Below are positions 17,228 through 26,562 of a DNA stretch of 64,000 nucleotides, piece by piece; positions within the stretch are counted from its first letter, which is position 1, and every line of letters starts with the position of its first letter. The DNA is taken from NCBI GenBank assembly GCA_964449075.1, contig CAYVBJ010000002.1, forward strand, positions 1-64,000, read 5' to 3'. Origin of the DNA: CAYVBJ01 sp964449075 (GTDB lineage Bacteria > Bacteroidota > Rhodothermia > Balneolales > Balneolaceae). The translations under genes and the position numbers were made by a program. Under the pieces are notes generated by a model. It was not told where the DNA came from. It saw nothing but the letters and a program-made list of their open reading frames with translations, and did not search any database.

Positions 17228-18183
17228 ATGGCAAATCAATCATATCAGAACAAAGTTGTATGGATAACCGGAGCCTCTTCAGGAATTGGCCGTGAACTTG
17301 CGCTGGTCTACGCAGAAAATGGTGCAGACCTGGTGCTCTCGGCACGGCGCGAACCGCTATTAAAGGATATTGCAGATGAAATCAGTAAGATGGGCCGGGA
17401 ATGTCTTGTGATCCCGCTTGATGTAACGGATGAAAATGCATTCCTGTCTGCTACTGAAGAGATTCAAAAAACATTTGATAGACTTGATGTTGTGATTGCC
17501 AATGCAGGATTTGGTGTGATCGGCCGCATTGATGAACTTTCCGCAGATGAATGGCGCAGGCAGCTGGATGTTAATGTAACAGGACTGGCCTTGACGGCCC
17601 GCTTTGCAATCCCTTATCTCAAAAAGACAAAAGGNNNNNNNNNNNNNNNNNNNNNNNNNNNNNNNNNNNNNNNNNNNNNNNNNNNNNNNNNNNNNNNNNN
17701 NNNNNNNNNNNNNNNNNNNNNNNNNNNNNNNNNNCAGGACTGGCCTTGACGGCCCGCTTTGCAATCCCTTATCTCAAAAAGACAAAAGGAAGAATTGCAC
17801 TTGTAGGCAGTGTTGCCGCGATGCTTCCCTCACCCCAAACAGGCGCCTACAGCGCATCCAAAGCGGCTGTAAGTTCTATCGGACAGACTCTTTCTATGGA
17901 ACTGCACGGAACCGGGGTGACCTGCAGCACACTTCATCCCGGTTTTGTGGAGAGCAATATTGGCAGAATAGATAATGACGGCACATTTCATCCTGACAGG
18001 GAGGATCCCCGGCCTTCCAAACTGATGTGGCCAACACGCAAAGCGGCTGATACAATGTTTAAAGCAATCCACAAACGAAAACGGGAGCTTGTATTTACCG
18101 GCCACGGCAAAATTTTTGGTTTTATCGGAAGACACTGGCCCGGACTGGTTCATATTGCTTTGAGCCGTATTAAACTGACGTAA
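17228..18183 (+). CDS. SDR family NAD(P)-dependent oxidoreductase, interrupted by a scaffold gap
   Basis: A classical short-chain dehydrogenase: cofactor loop TGASSGIG near residue 14, ANAG near 90, and catalytic Ser/YSASK in the part after the gap (GAYSASKAAV). The coordinates include 100 N and a duplicated 55-bp flank (17580-17634 equals 17735-17789). Removing the N and one copy joins 407 and 394 bases into 801, an exact multiple of three, giving 266 residues, the usual length. So the gene is intact and the break is an artefact. The substrate is unknown; a C-terminal tail follows the Rossmann fold. Start ATG 17228. Confidence 0.9.
17580..17789. other. Assembly gap with duplicated 55-bp contig ends
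   Basis: N run at 17635-17734 (exactly 100). The 55 bases before it are identical to the 55 bases after it. A 55-base overlap is what a de Bruijn assembler with k=55 leaves at unmerged contig ends, so the scaffolder inserted a placeholder where no sequence is missing. Confidence 0.95.
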
Positions 18184-18344
18184 GGAACTCATTGAAGGTA
18201 CTCTGGTAAGTTCATACATTTCATATCACAATAAAAGAAGACTGTTTAAAATTTCATCATACAACGCCTGTAAATTACTTATGCGAGACTGTTCAAAATT
18301 GACAGCAGTTCAACATAAATTATTAATTTAATTTGTATAGATGT

Positions 18345-18445
18345 AGCACTGGTTCTTCGTGTTACTTGGTGCCCTCGTGGCAAAACCCGGCAGTTTATTG
18401 CCACGAATCCGTGAACAAGAGGTTCAATGGTTCACGAAGTAAACT
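18345..18445. repeat. Diverged CTTCGTG-core element, second copy
   Basis: GTTCTTCGTGTTACTTGG...CTCGTGGCAA faces TTGCCACGAATCCGTGAA and GTTCACGAAGTAAAC, the same arrangement as 12053-12160. Flanks carry TGTTCAAAAT near 18288 and TTTTTTTGAAAAC near 18480, possibly degenerate terminal repeats. This accounts for most of 18184-18512. Confidence 0.5.
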
Positions 18446-18512
18446 TTAATAATAAGGTCATCCATAAATCAAACAGATTTTTTTGAAAACCACTTCTATA
18501 AAACAGGAAAAC

Positions 18513-19469
18513 ATGAATTTCCCGGTTTCAGAAATTATTCATCCAATAAAAATACCCACTCCATTTCCAGTGGGTGATGTATTTTCATACCTGATCAAAG
18601 CGGGAAAAAACATCCTGGTTGATACCGGCCATTTTCACGCCGAGGCATACTTGTGTCTGGAGCAAGCCTTGCGCAAACAGGGAGTCGGAATTCCTGATAT
18701 CGATGAAATCTGGATCACACACGGACATCCGGATCATTTTGGTCAGGCAGACAGGCTGCGTGATGAATCGGGAGCTCTTGTAATGGCGCCATACAAAGAT
18801 CGTTTACAATTTAAAGAGAACAAAGACGGTCCGCTTTTCAGAAACTTGTTTCAGGCACTTCAGATTCCTGATGATATCATTTCAAAAATGGGCAACCAGC
18901 TGCAGTGGATACGCCAGTTTCAGCAGCCTCTTGATCCGGATCGCTGGATCGAAGAAAGCGACATCTTGGATGCCGGCGATTACAAATTTGATATGAAACA
19001 TCTACCTGGTCATTCACCCGGACATCTGGCTTTTACGAGCAATGATATAACCTTTGGCGGGGACGTACTGCTTTCTCATATTTCCACCAATGCACTGATC
19101 AGCTTTGACCCGGAAACAGGGAAAAGAAACCGTTCATTTCTCCAGTACCGTAACAGCCTGGGATGGATCACTGAACATGGCAATTTCTTCTACCCGGGAC
19201 ATGGACGCTTCATCAGCGATTCCAGGACACTTGCAATGAAATACCTTCATGAACAGGAAATTCGCATGAACAGTGTGAAAGATCTTTTCGGCGAACAACC
19301 GGTCTCAATTGCTGAACTGGCATCACAGCTTTTCCCGGAGGCGTGGAAACAGGAGGCCTACTTTCTCGTTCTCTCTGAGGTGCTGGGCTATCTCGACTGG
19401 GGAGTTGAACAAAATCTTTTTTCTAAAACGGGCAGTGAAAAGGAAGTGCTTTTTCAAAGGAAAAAATAA
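18513..19469 (+). CDS. MBL-fold metallo-hydrolase
   Basis: The 318-residue protein carries the metallo-beta-lactamase-fold motif THGHPDHFGQ (HxHxDH) near residue 70, with further metal ligands in LPGHSPGH (about 165) and PGHG (about 230). The fold hydrolyses thioesters, phosphodiesters, lactones or similar bonds with two metal ions; the class with a C-terminal helical domain, as here, is diverse. The ATG at 18513 is preceded by AGGA at good spacing and is preferred over an upstream TTG (18483) that falls in repeat-derived sequence. Followed by a HIT gene after 79 bp. Confidence 0.86.
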   Translation: MNFPVSEIIHPIKIPTPFPVGDVFSYLIKAGKNILVDTGHFHAEAYLCLEQALRKQGVGIPDIDEIWITHGHPDHFGQADRLRDESGALVMAPYKDRLQFKENKDGPLFRNLFQALQIPDDIISKMGNQLQWIRQFQQPLDPDRWIEESDILDAGDYKFDMKHLPGHSPGHLAFTSNDITFGGDVLLSHISTNALISFDPETGKRNRSFLQYRNSLGWITEHGNFFYPGHGRFISDSRTLAMKYLHEQEIRMNSVKDLFGEQPVSIAELASQLFPEAWKQEAYFLVLSEVLGYLDWGVEQNLFSKTGSEKEVLFQRKK

Positions 19470-19548
19470 TTTTACTAATTCTGCCCATTATGTGATTGAC
19501 TCGATTATATTTTATATTCAAAAAGAAATTCTAACAAAACATCGTGAT

Positions 19549-19947
19549 ATGGCTACTGTATTTACAAAGATTATTAATGGTGAAATTCCGAGTCAAAAGG
19601 TTGCAGAGGATGAGCATTTTTTTGCATTTCTTGACATCAATCCAATTGCGGAAGGTCATACCCTGGTGGTACCAAAAACCGAAGTAGATTATTTTTTCGA
19701 TCTTAAAGAATCGCAGCTGCACGGTATAATGAGTTTTTCGAAAAAACTGGCAAAGGCTATCGACAAATCACTGAAACCACTGAGAACCGGGGTAATTATC
19801 CAGGGCCTTGAAGTGCCGCACGCTCATGTTCACCTTGTTCCGCTCTACACACATTCTCAAACAATGGCGCTTGGACATAAAGTTGATATTTCAGAAGAAC
19901 GTATAAAAGAGATAGCCGCTACGATTGCAGATGAGGTTCGTTTATGA
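19549..19947 (+). CDS. HIT family protein (histidine triad hydrolase)
   Basis: The 132-residue protein has the triad motif HAHVHLVPL near residue 96, in which the middle His is the nucleophile for nucleotide phosphoramidate or related hydrolysis. N-terminal FTKIINGEIPSQKV is typical of Hint-like HIT proteins. The start at ATG 19549 is chosen because the family begins here; the frame is open farther upstream. Its last four bases overlap the start of aroQ (ATGA), so the two are translationally coupled. Confidence 0.93.
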   Translation: MATVFTKIINGEIPSQKVAEDEHFFAFLDINPIAEGHTLVVPKTEVDYFFDLKESQLHGIMSFSKKLAKAIDKSLKPLRTGVIIQGLEVPHAHVHLVPLYTHSQTMALGHKVDISEERIKEIAATIADEVRL

Positions 19948-20375
19948 AAATCCTGGTTTTGAACGGGCCAAACCTGAACCTGCTTGGTAAACGCAATCCG
20001 CAACAGTATGGCAGTGAGACGTTACAGTCTGTAAACCGGTTTATTCAGGACCATTACCCGGATTATGATTTTAGCTTTATTCAAAGTAATCGCGAAGGGG
20101 AATTAATAGACGCTATTCAAACAAGTGAAGCGGATGAATATAACGGAATTGTAGCCAACTTCGGAGGTTTTACCCACACATCTGTTGCCATCCGCGATGC
20201 ACTCGAAACCGTCCGGATTCCAAAAGTGGAGGTACACCTCTCCAATATACATGCACGTGAAGATTTCAGAGAACGATCTGTCACCGGGAAAATGGCTGAC
20301 GGCATTATCACCGGTTTCGGGAAACATAGTTATATTCTTGGAATTGAAGCCATAAAGATGTTATCTGACAAATAA
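19944..20375 (+). CDS. aroQ: Type II 3-dehydroquinate dehydratase
   Basis: The 143-residue enzyme dehydrates 3-dehydroquinate to 3-dehydroshikimate, the third step of the shikimate pathway. Visible are NGPNLNLLGKRNPQQYG with the catalytic Arg and Tyr, EVHLSN with the Glu-His pair, and a flexible-loop Arg. The usual NPGAYTHTS reads NFGGFTHTS, keeping the active-site Asn and THTS but replacing Pro by Phe. Cytosolic dodecamer in the family. The ATG overlaps the stop of the HIT gene; the flippase gene starts 12 bp downstream, giving a HIT-aroQ-flippase operon. Confidence 0.95.
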   Translation: MKILVLNGPNLNLLGKRNPQQYGSETLQSVNRFIQDHYPDYDFSFIQSNREGELIDAIQTSEADEYNGIVANFGGFTHTSVAIRDALETVRIPKVEVHLSNIHAREDFRERSVTGKMADGIITGFGKHSYILGIEAIKMLSDK

Positions 20376-20387
20376 AACCGGCCTGTT

Positions 20388-21851
20388 TTGAAAAAACTGC
20401 GGGAACTCTTTTCCGACTCCTTAATTTACGGCATCAGCAGTGTTCTCGCCAGGTTTATCAACTACCTGCTGGTTCCCTTTCACACCGATGTTTTCAATCC
20501 CGCACGCTACAGCATCGTTGGTTTGGTATATGCTGCTATCGCGCTTCTGAATGTAGTTTTTACAATGGGAATGGAGTCTGCCTATCTACGCTACGCCAAA
20601 GACCGCGACCAGGCACCTCACATATTCAAGACATTGCAGATCGGTCTTCTCTCAGTATCCACCCTGTTTGTTTTTGTCCTCTACCTGCTGATGCCTTCAC
20701 TGCTGCCGCTTTTTAACCTCGGCGCGGAAACCCGGGGGATCTACCTCATGATGCTGGGCATTCTCTGGTTCGATACTCTCTCAATTGTTCCCTTTGCAGA
20801 ACTCCGGCTGGTTCGCAGGTCTTGGCTTTTTGCTTTTTTGCGAACGGTTCACGTGCTTATCAATCTCTTTCTGAATTTTTACCTGATCCTGAGCCTCAAC
20901 TTTGGAATAGAAGCCGTATTTATTGCAAACCTGGCTGCCTCAATCCTGGTAACGCTTATCGTATGGGTTTTTACCGGTAATCTTCTGAGGGGTGAGTGGA
21001 GTCCACGCTGGCTTAAAACATCCTTTGAATTTGGCTGGCCGTTTATCCCGGCGGGGATTGGATTTGTTATCAATGAAATGCTGGATCGTTTCTTCCTGAA
21101 TGAGATGTCGGCTGAAGCAGTGGAACAAATCTACGGATTGGGAACCACGCCGGAGGACATTGTAGGCATCTACAATGCCTGTTACAAACTGGCTGTTTTT
21201 ATGCTGCTGCTTGTACAGATGTACCGGATGGCGTGGCAGCCATTTTTTATGAGGCATTCGGATGATAAAGAATCTCCCAAAATCTTTGCTGAGGCATTCA
21301 GTTACTTCAACCTGGCCGCAGCACTCATATTTTTGACGGTATCTCTTTTCAGCCGTGAAATTGTATCTGTCAATGTGCCGCTGCTGAATGCAACCATTAT
21401 CAATGAAGCATACTGGAGCGGGCTTCATATCGTGCCTTTTCTGCTTCTTGCCTACTGGTTTCACGGATGGTACATAAATTTTTCAGCGGGTATCTTTATC
21501 AAGGAGAAAACGAGAGCTCTTTATAAGATTACACTGCTCGGTGCGGTCATTACGATTGTTGCCAACCTGCTGCTGATTCCGCATTTCGGCATGACGGGAT
21601 CAGCTGTTGCCACCCTTTTAAGCTATTGTGTAATGGCCATCGTGCTGGGTATCTACAGTAAACGTGCCATGCATGTTCCATACCGTTTCTTTTCACAGTT
21701 TGTACTGATGCTGCTGATGTCACTGCTTGTGGTACTCGACATGAATACCGAATTCGAAGGCAGTAAGATTATTTGGCTTTCTGCCGGACTTATAATCATC
21801 GGTGTTAGCGCATGGCGGCTGCAATCCTCTTCGTCAGATGAAAGATCCTGA
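20388..21851 (+). CDS. Polysaccharide/oligosaccharide flippase (MOP superfamily)
   Basis: The 487-residue protein has about 14 membrane helices in the Wzx/MviN-like pattern (start KLRELFSDSLIYGISSVLARFINYLL). It probably flips lipid-linked sugar units to the periplasmic side for surface polysaccharide assembly. The start is TTG 20388, with no nearby ATG. The last codons (SSDERS) and stop are encoded by sequence identical to the edge of the downstream repeat (TCGTCAGATGAAAGATCCTGA-like), so the native C-terminus may have been replaced by repeat sequence. A second, differently sequenced flippase lies at 32362. Confidence 0.88.
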   Translation: MKKLRELFSDSLIYGISSVLARFINYLLVPFHTDVFNPARYSIVGLVYAAIALLNVVFTMGMESAYLRYAKDRDQAPHIFKTLQIGLLSVSTLFVFVLYLLMPSLLPLFNLGAETRGIYLMMLGILWFDTLSIVPFAELRLVRRSWLFAFLRTVHVLINLFLNFYLILSLNFGIEAVFIANLAASILVTLIVWVFTGNLLRGEWSPRWLKTSFEFGWPFIPAGIGFVINEMLDRFFLNEMSAEAVEQIYGLGTTPEDIVGIYNACYKLAVFMLLLVQMYRMAWQPFFMRHSDDKESPKIFAEAFSYFNLAAALIFLTVSLFSREIVSVNVPLLNATIINEAYWSGLHIVPFLLLAYWFHGWYINFSAGIFIKEKTRALYKITLLGAVITIVANLLLIPHFGMTGSAVATLLSYCVMAIVLGIYSKRAMHVPYRFFSQFVLMLLMSLLVVLDMNTEFEGSKIIWLSAGLIIIGVSAWRLQSSSSDERS

Positions 21852-22781
21852 ACCCTTCCTCTTGGCGTTTCCCTGCGTCCCCTGCGGTTACATCTTCTGC
21901 GATCCCGGATCTTGCGGGGGAGTAACCGCCAAGAGCGCTGTGAAGCGCTAAGGGTTTAGAGCTATCGGATGAATTTTTGCCAGCTATACTGGTGGGATCC
22001 AGCCATGGCAATTCATCAGACGACCTAAGAGTTTATAAGCCATAGAACGATATGAGCTTCAGTCGTCAGATGAAAGATCCGAAAGATCCTGAACCCTTCC
22101 TCTTGGCGGGTCCCTGCGTTCTCTGCGGTTAAACCTTCAGCGATCCCGAGGTCTTGCAAGGGAGTAACCGCCAGGAATGCTGTGAAGCGCAAAGGGTTTT
22201 GAGTTATCGGATGAATTTTTGCCAGTCACACTGATGGGATCCAGCCATAGCAATTCATCAGACGACCTGAGGGTTTATAAGCCATAGAACGATCTGAGCT
22301 TCAGTCGTCAGATGAAATTCTTCCTCTTGGCGGGTCCCTGCGTTCTCTGCGGTTAAACCTTCAGCGATCCCGAAGTCTTGCAAGGGAGTAACCGCCAGGA
22401 ACACTGTGAAGTGCAAAGGGTTTTGAGTTATCAGATGAATTTTTACCAGCCAAAACGGTGAGATCCAGCCATGGCAATTCATCAGACGACCTGAGAGTTT
22501 ATAAGCCATAGAACGATCTGAGCTTCAGTCGTCAGATGAAAGATCCGAAAGATCCTGAACTCTTCCTCTTGGCGTTTCCCTGCGTCCCCTGCGGTTACAT
22601 CTTCTGCGATCCCGGATCTTGCGGGGGAGTAACCGCCAGGAACGCTATGCAGCGCTAAGGGTTTTGAGTTATCGGATGAATTTTTGCCAGCAACAATGGT
22701 GGGATCCAGCCATGGCAATTCATCAGACGACCTGAGGGTTTATAAGCCATAGAACGATCTGAGCTTCAGTCGTCAGATGAA
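21832..22781. repeat. Composite repeat array 1 (four units of about 224-242 bp)
   Basis: Units end at about 22074, 22316, 22540 and 22781, each with CAGTCGTCAGATGAA. Each unit has a P-like part (CCCTGCGTCCCCTGCGGTTA...GGGGAGTAACCGCC), a middle hairpin (CGGATGAATTTTTGCC facing GCCATGGCAATTCATC) and a Q-like part from TTCATCAGACGACCTGA to TCAGTCGTCAGATGAA. There are no spacers between units and no plausible gene. The array fills the space between the flippase and receptor genes and reaches into the flippase 3' end. Confidence 0.88.
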
Positions 22782-22795
22782 AGATAAGATCATTA

Positions 22796-25000
22796 TTAAA
22801 ATATCCAGCGATAGGTAACACCAATACTTCGGGCTGGCATAGGGAAATTCCTGTCTTCTATACGCGACAGATGCTCCCGGTACGTGACATTAAAGAGATT
22901 ATCAATCTTTAGAGAAAGGATATGCCTCCCCTGCATATCGAACCTGTAGCCGGCCTCGAGACCAAGAAGCTCGTATCCATCCGTAGGATCTTCGTTCGGG
23001 GCTACCCGATCTTGTTCATCAACGAGCTGAAGATCTGCCCCCAGCCACCAATCGTGCGTATTGTACCTGGCACCAATCTTTCCCGATAGCGGAGGCATAA
23101 AAGGCAGGGGCACAGAACCTCGCGAACCACGAACATAATCGAGAGATCCCTCAAGGCTCAGACGGTCAGTGGCCGCATAACTTGCAAACGCTTCACCGCC
23201 ATAGAGTTCAGCATCACCTGCGGTAAGTTCCACCACCGGAAAGCCTGATTCCTGGTCTGTACCACCCGTAAGACGCCTGAAAATGAAATCGTTGATTTTG
23301 TTGTAAAACCCCGATAATTCAAGATTTAATCGCCCGTTCTGAATCCGTGCAAATGCATCCACACCATTGCTTTTCTCATTTTCAAGATCCGGGTTTCCGA
23401 TATCGAATGTGCCCAGGGCAACATGCGGTCCGTCAGCAAAGAGCTCTTCAAAGCTGGGCAGCCTCTGAGTTCTTGCAAATTGGGCACCCAATTCCAGGAA
23501 CTGTACGGGACGGTAATTGATACCGAATGAACCAGAAAAAATGACCTTATCGCGAGACTGGCCTGCGTCGGGAAACAGTTCATTGGAATCTTCACTGATG
23601 TTCTGATACTCCACTCTGGATCCGGCTTGCAATTTAAACGTTTCTGACAGCGGAACCTCTTCAAACGCAAAGAGTGCAACAAATTGAGAGTTCCCATCGG
23701 GAGTAAACGCTTCTTCACCACCCACATCCAGGAACCGCAGATTTGTATTTAGTCCAAACGCTCCTTCGTTAAATATTCCGACTGATCTGTGTTTCAGGGT
23801 AAGTGTAGAGCTTACAGTATACTGCAGAAAATCGAGGCCAATCTCACGTTCGGCCAGTTCGCCGTTTTCAAATTCGAGTTCTACCTCCTGCTGAGAAAAG
23901 CGGGTTCCTGAAAACCGCCACTCAATATCTTCAATGAATCCGTTGATAAACCACTCAAGGTAACTCTGGATATTTTTACGGTCTGCCTGGACCTCTATCT
24001 GTTCATCCGGTTCATCCAGGGCTTCCGGAATCCCGAAGGTCTGATCCTGGAAATTAAAGGAGGCACCACCCTGAACACTCTCTTTTCTGAACCCGGTACC
24101 AAAACCTGCAGTAAGATTTTCGTTAAATGTGCCGGGAATTCTCCGCAGCGGAGTGCGCACACTGCCTCCGTCACGATAGGAAAACCGGCCCGTAAAAGCC
24201 CAGTCTTCAAGACCGTAGGTAATATTTGTAAGTCCGGCGCCGGATGCATTCATGGAAAGTCCCTGTAGTGACAAGTCACCTGACAGCCCCTGCGACCAGT
24301 TTCTGGGAATTTCCTCTGTAAAGATATTAACCACGCCACCGAGAGCATTCGTACCATAAAGTAGACTGGCTGGCCCCCTGACCACTTCCACTTTTTCTGC
24401 GGAAAGAGGCTCCATGGCTATTCCGTGATCAGCAGATGTACCTGACAGGTCACCCATCCGCTCGCCATTCTGAAGTATCAGGATTCGTTCTCCATCAAAT
24501 CCCCTGATAACCGGCCGGGATGTTGCCGGTCCAAGATATCGCATGGATATGCCTGGTTCATTATTCAGTAACTCGCCTATAGAAGAGGCATTTTTGCGCT
24601 GAATCTCCTCAATATTGAGTGATTGTGCCGGCTGATACCGGACAGCCGACCCGATCGGTGAGGCTGTTACAATAAGTTCCTCTGACTGCAGCAGCTCTTC
24701 TTCAAGAACAAACTCCAGGATTTCACCGGTATCATCGGGCACACGAATCTCACGTGAGATTGTCTTATGGCCAACAAATGAAATACGAATCTTATAACTT
24801 CCCTCTGATATATTGTTAAAAGTAAAACGGCCGCTTCTGTTCGTAACCACGGCCCGGTTGATCTCCGGAAGCTGAACGGTGGCTGATACCATAGGAGCAC
24901 CGGTTTCATCATCCAGGACGATCCCTTCAACTGTGTGCTGTGCTCGTAAGCTCGTGCTGAGTGCGAATAGAAGTAAAATTAGTGCAAATAGCTTCTTCAT
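22796..25000 (-). CDS. TonB-dependent receptor with carboxypeptidase-like regulatory domain
   Basis: The 734-residue outer-membrane receptor begins with a signal peptide (about 1-20, ending RAQ), then a CarboxypepD_reg-like domain (about 22-105, GIVLDDETGAPMVSATV), a plug (about 120-225, with PVIRGFDGERILILQNG and VEVVRGPASLLYG) and a 22-strand barrel ending in YRWIF with the terminal Phe needed for assembly. It imports a ligand using TonB energy. The DHGIAMEPLSAEKVEVVRGP segment resembles ZnuD-like receptors (family resemblance), and the small His/Cys exported protein upstream also hints at a metal ligand (inference). Composite repeat arrays lie on both sides of the two-gene cassette. Confidence 0.92.
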   Translation of the reverse strand: MKKLFALILLLFALSTSLRAQHTVEGIVLDDETGAPMVSATVQLPEINRAVVTNRSGRFTFNNISEGSYKIRISFVGHKTISREIRVPDDTGEILEFVLEEELLQSEELIVTASPIGSAVRYQPAQSLNIEEIQRKNASSIGELLNNEPGISMRYLGPATSRPVIRGFDGERILILQNGERMGDLSGTSADHGIAMEPLSAEKVEVVRGPASLLYGTNALGGVVNIFTEEIPRNWSQGLSGDLSLQGLSMNASGAGLTNITYGLEDWAFTGRFSYRDGGSVRTPLRRIPGTFNENLTAGFGTGFRKESVQGGASFNFQDQTFGIPEALDEPDEQIEVQADRKNIQSYLEWFINGFIEDIEWRFSGTRFSQQEVELEFENGELAEREIGLDFLQYTVSSTLTLKHRSVGIFNEGAFGLNTNLRFLDVGGEEAFTPDGNSQFVALFAFEEVPLSETFKLQAGSRVEYQNISEDSNELFPDAGQSRDKVIFSGSFGINYRPVQFLELGAQFARTQRLPSFEELFADGPHVALGTFDIGNPDLENEKSNGVDAFARIQNGRLNLELSGFYNKINDFIFRRLTGGTDQESGFPVVELTAGDAELYGGEAFASYAATDRLSLEGSLDYVRGSRGSVPLPFMPPLSGKIGARYNTHDWWLGADLQLVDEQDRVAPNEDPTDGYELLGLEAGYRFDMQGRHILSLKIDNLFNVTYREHLSRIEDRNFPMPARSIGVTYRWIF

Positions 25001-25171
25001 AATAGTAAATTTAGCTGGGTGAATTCAGATTCCAATTTTTTAGGCCGGACAACCTGCTCTCTTCTTTTGTCTGAAGTATGTCCCTGACCCGGTGCAACAT
25101 AGATTTGATTGCCTCCCCAGGGAGTGTCCGGTTTAAATGATTCAGGATAAAATGTAAGCGGGTCTCTTATT

Positions 25172-25510
25172 TCAGATGTTTAAAAAGAGGGGCGGGCCGC
25201 GGAGTTTCAGAGTGGCTTTGGCATGAACGTCCTGATCAACGGACTGAACAGGAGAAAGAGTGTTCTCCTGGTAGTTTGGAATGATATTCGGATTGCTGTC
25301 GCCGGGCAGATCGGAAACAGAAAAAAAGCATAGCACACAATCATCTCCGTATCTGTCCGGGATTTCCGGACTCTTTTGATCCTGAAGATCATCCGGATCT
25401 TCATGTGAATGAGAAAGCGTGAGACCTGCGGAAAAAACTATGTAGAAAAGCAGAAATGCTTTTGCAGCAGCATTGAAAAGAGAACAATTTAAATGAAAAA
25501 CTGAAAACAA
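25172..25510 (-). CDS. Small exported His/Cys protein upstream of TonB receptor
   Basis: The 112-residue product has an N-terminal membrane helix (about 12-32), then LSHSHEDP, a CVLC motif near residue 60 and RGPPLF near the end. This HSH...CxxC...RGPP plan recalls the DUF2946-type small exported proteins found beside metal-related receptors (recollection, not tested). The TTG at 25510 is used; the protein has no internal Met, so no ATG alternative exists. It precedes the receptor gene by 171 bp on the same strand, probably one transcript. It may bind metal in the periplasm. Confidence 0.6.
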   Translation of the reverse strand: MFSVFHLNCSLFNAAAKAFLLFYIVFSAGLTLSHSHEDPDDLQDQKSPEIPDRYGDDCVLCFFSVSDLPGDSNPNIIPNYQENTLSPVQSVDQDVHAKATLKLRGPPLFLNI

Positions 25511-25616
25511 AGTTTTGCTCTGAAAATCTTGATTAAGGATATAATAAAAAGTAGATACCGTTTTTAAAATAATTTAACACAGTTATTTAATGTAACGAAA
25601 GTTGTATTCTTAATCA

Positions 25617-26560
25617 TGCATCTATTTTCTGGACGGTTCCCTGCGTCCCTTGCGGTTAAATAGTCTATGAACCCGGATTTTGCTGAAAAGTAACCGCCAC
25701 GAACGCTGTGAAGCGCAAAGGGTTTTGAGCTATCGGATGAATATATCCCAGCATCAATGGTGGGATCCAGCCATGGCAATTCATCAGACGACCTGACGAT
25801 TTATACACCATAGAACGATCTGATCATCAGTCGTCAGATGAAAGATCCTGAATCCTTCCTCTTGCTCTTGGCGGCTCTCTGCGTCCCCTGCGGTTAAATC
25901 TTCAGCGATCCCGAAGTCTTGCAGGGGAGTAACCGCCGGGAACGCTGTGAAGTGCTAAGGGTTTTGAGCTATCGGATGAATTTTTCCCAGCTATACTGGT
26001 GGGATCCAGCCATGGCAATTCATCAGACGACCTGACGATTTATACACCATAGAACGATCTGATCATCAGTCGTCAGATGAAAGATCCTGAATCCTTCCTC
26101 TTGCTCTTGGCGGCTCTCTGCGTCCCCTGCGGTTAAATCTTCAGCGATCCCGAAGTCTTGCAGGGGAGTAACCGCCGGGAACGCTGTGAAGTGCTAAGGG
26201 TTTTGAGCTATCGGATGAATTTTTCCCAGCTATACTGGTGGGATCCAGCCATGGCAATTCATCAGACGACCTGACGATTTATACACCATAGAACGATCTG
26301 ATCATCAGTCGTCAGATGAAAGATCCTGAATCCTTCCTCTTGCTCTTGGCGGCTCTCTGCGTCCCCTGCGGTTAAATCTTCAGCGATCCCGAAGTCTTGC
26401 AGGGGAGTAACCGCCGGGAACGCTGTGAAGTGCTAAGGGTTTTGAGCTATCGGATGAATTTTTCCCAGCTATACTGGTGGGATCCAGCCATGGCAATTCA
26501 TCAGACGACCTGACGATTTATACACCATAGAACGATCTGAGCATCAGTCGTCAGATGAAT
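25617..26560. repeat. Composite repeat array 2 (four units, three nearly identical)
   Basis: A diverged first unit (25617-25842) is followed by three units with an exact 239-bp period (AAAGATCCTG at 25841, 26080 and 26319). By eye the three units are identical except for one base near the end of the last (GAGCATCAG instead of GATCATCAG). Unit structure matches array 1, including the TTCATCAGACGACC and GTCGTCAGATGAA ends. The near identity points to recent tandem amplification. Nothing else is seen between 25511 and the mdh terminator. Confidence 0.92.
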
Positions 26561-26562
26561 TT

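Noticed and set aside
17228..18183. Frameshifted or duplicated SDR pseudogene
   Set aside because: The apparent break is caused by the N gap and a 55-bp duplicate; the joined frame is intact and of normal length.
21805..22718. Small - strand frames inside the repeat units, starting MPWLDPT, that recur with similar products
   Set aside because: They recur only because the DNA repeats recur; the frames start and end at different places in each unit, have no ribosome site, and are interrupted in other units. They look like translations of non-coding repeats.
25564..25779. Another MPWLDPT-type frame in array 2
   Set aside because: Same reason: a repeat-derived frame without independent support.
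25617..26560. CRISPR-like or satellite array
   Set aside because: Period 239 bp, no spacers between units, no cas genes. It is a tandem repeat, not a CRISPR array.
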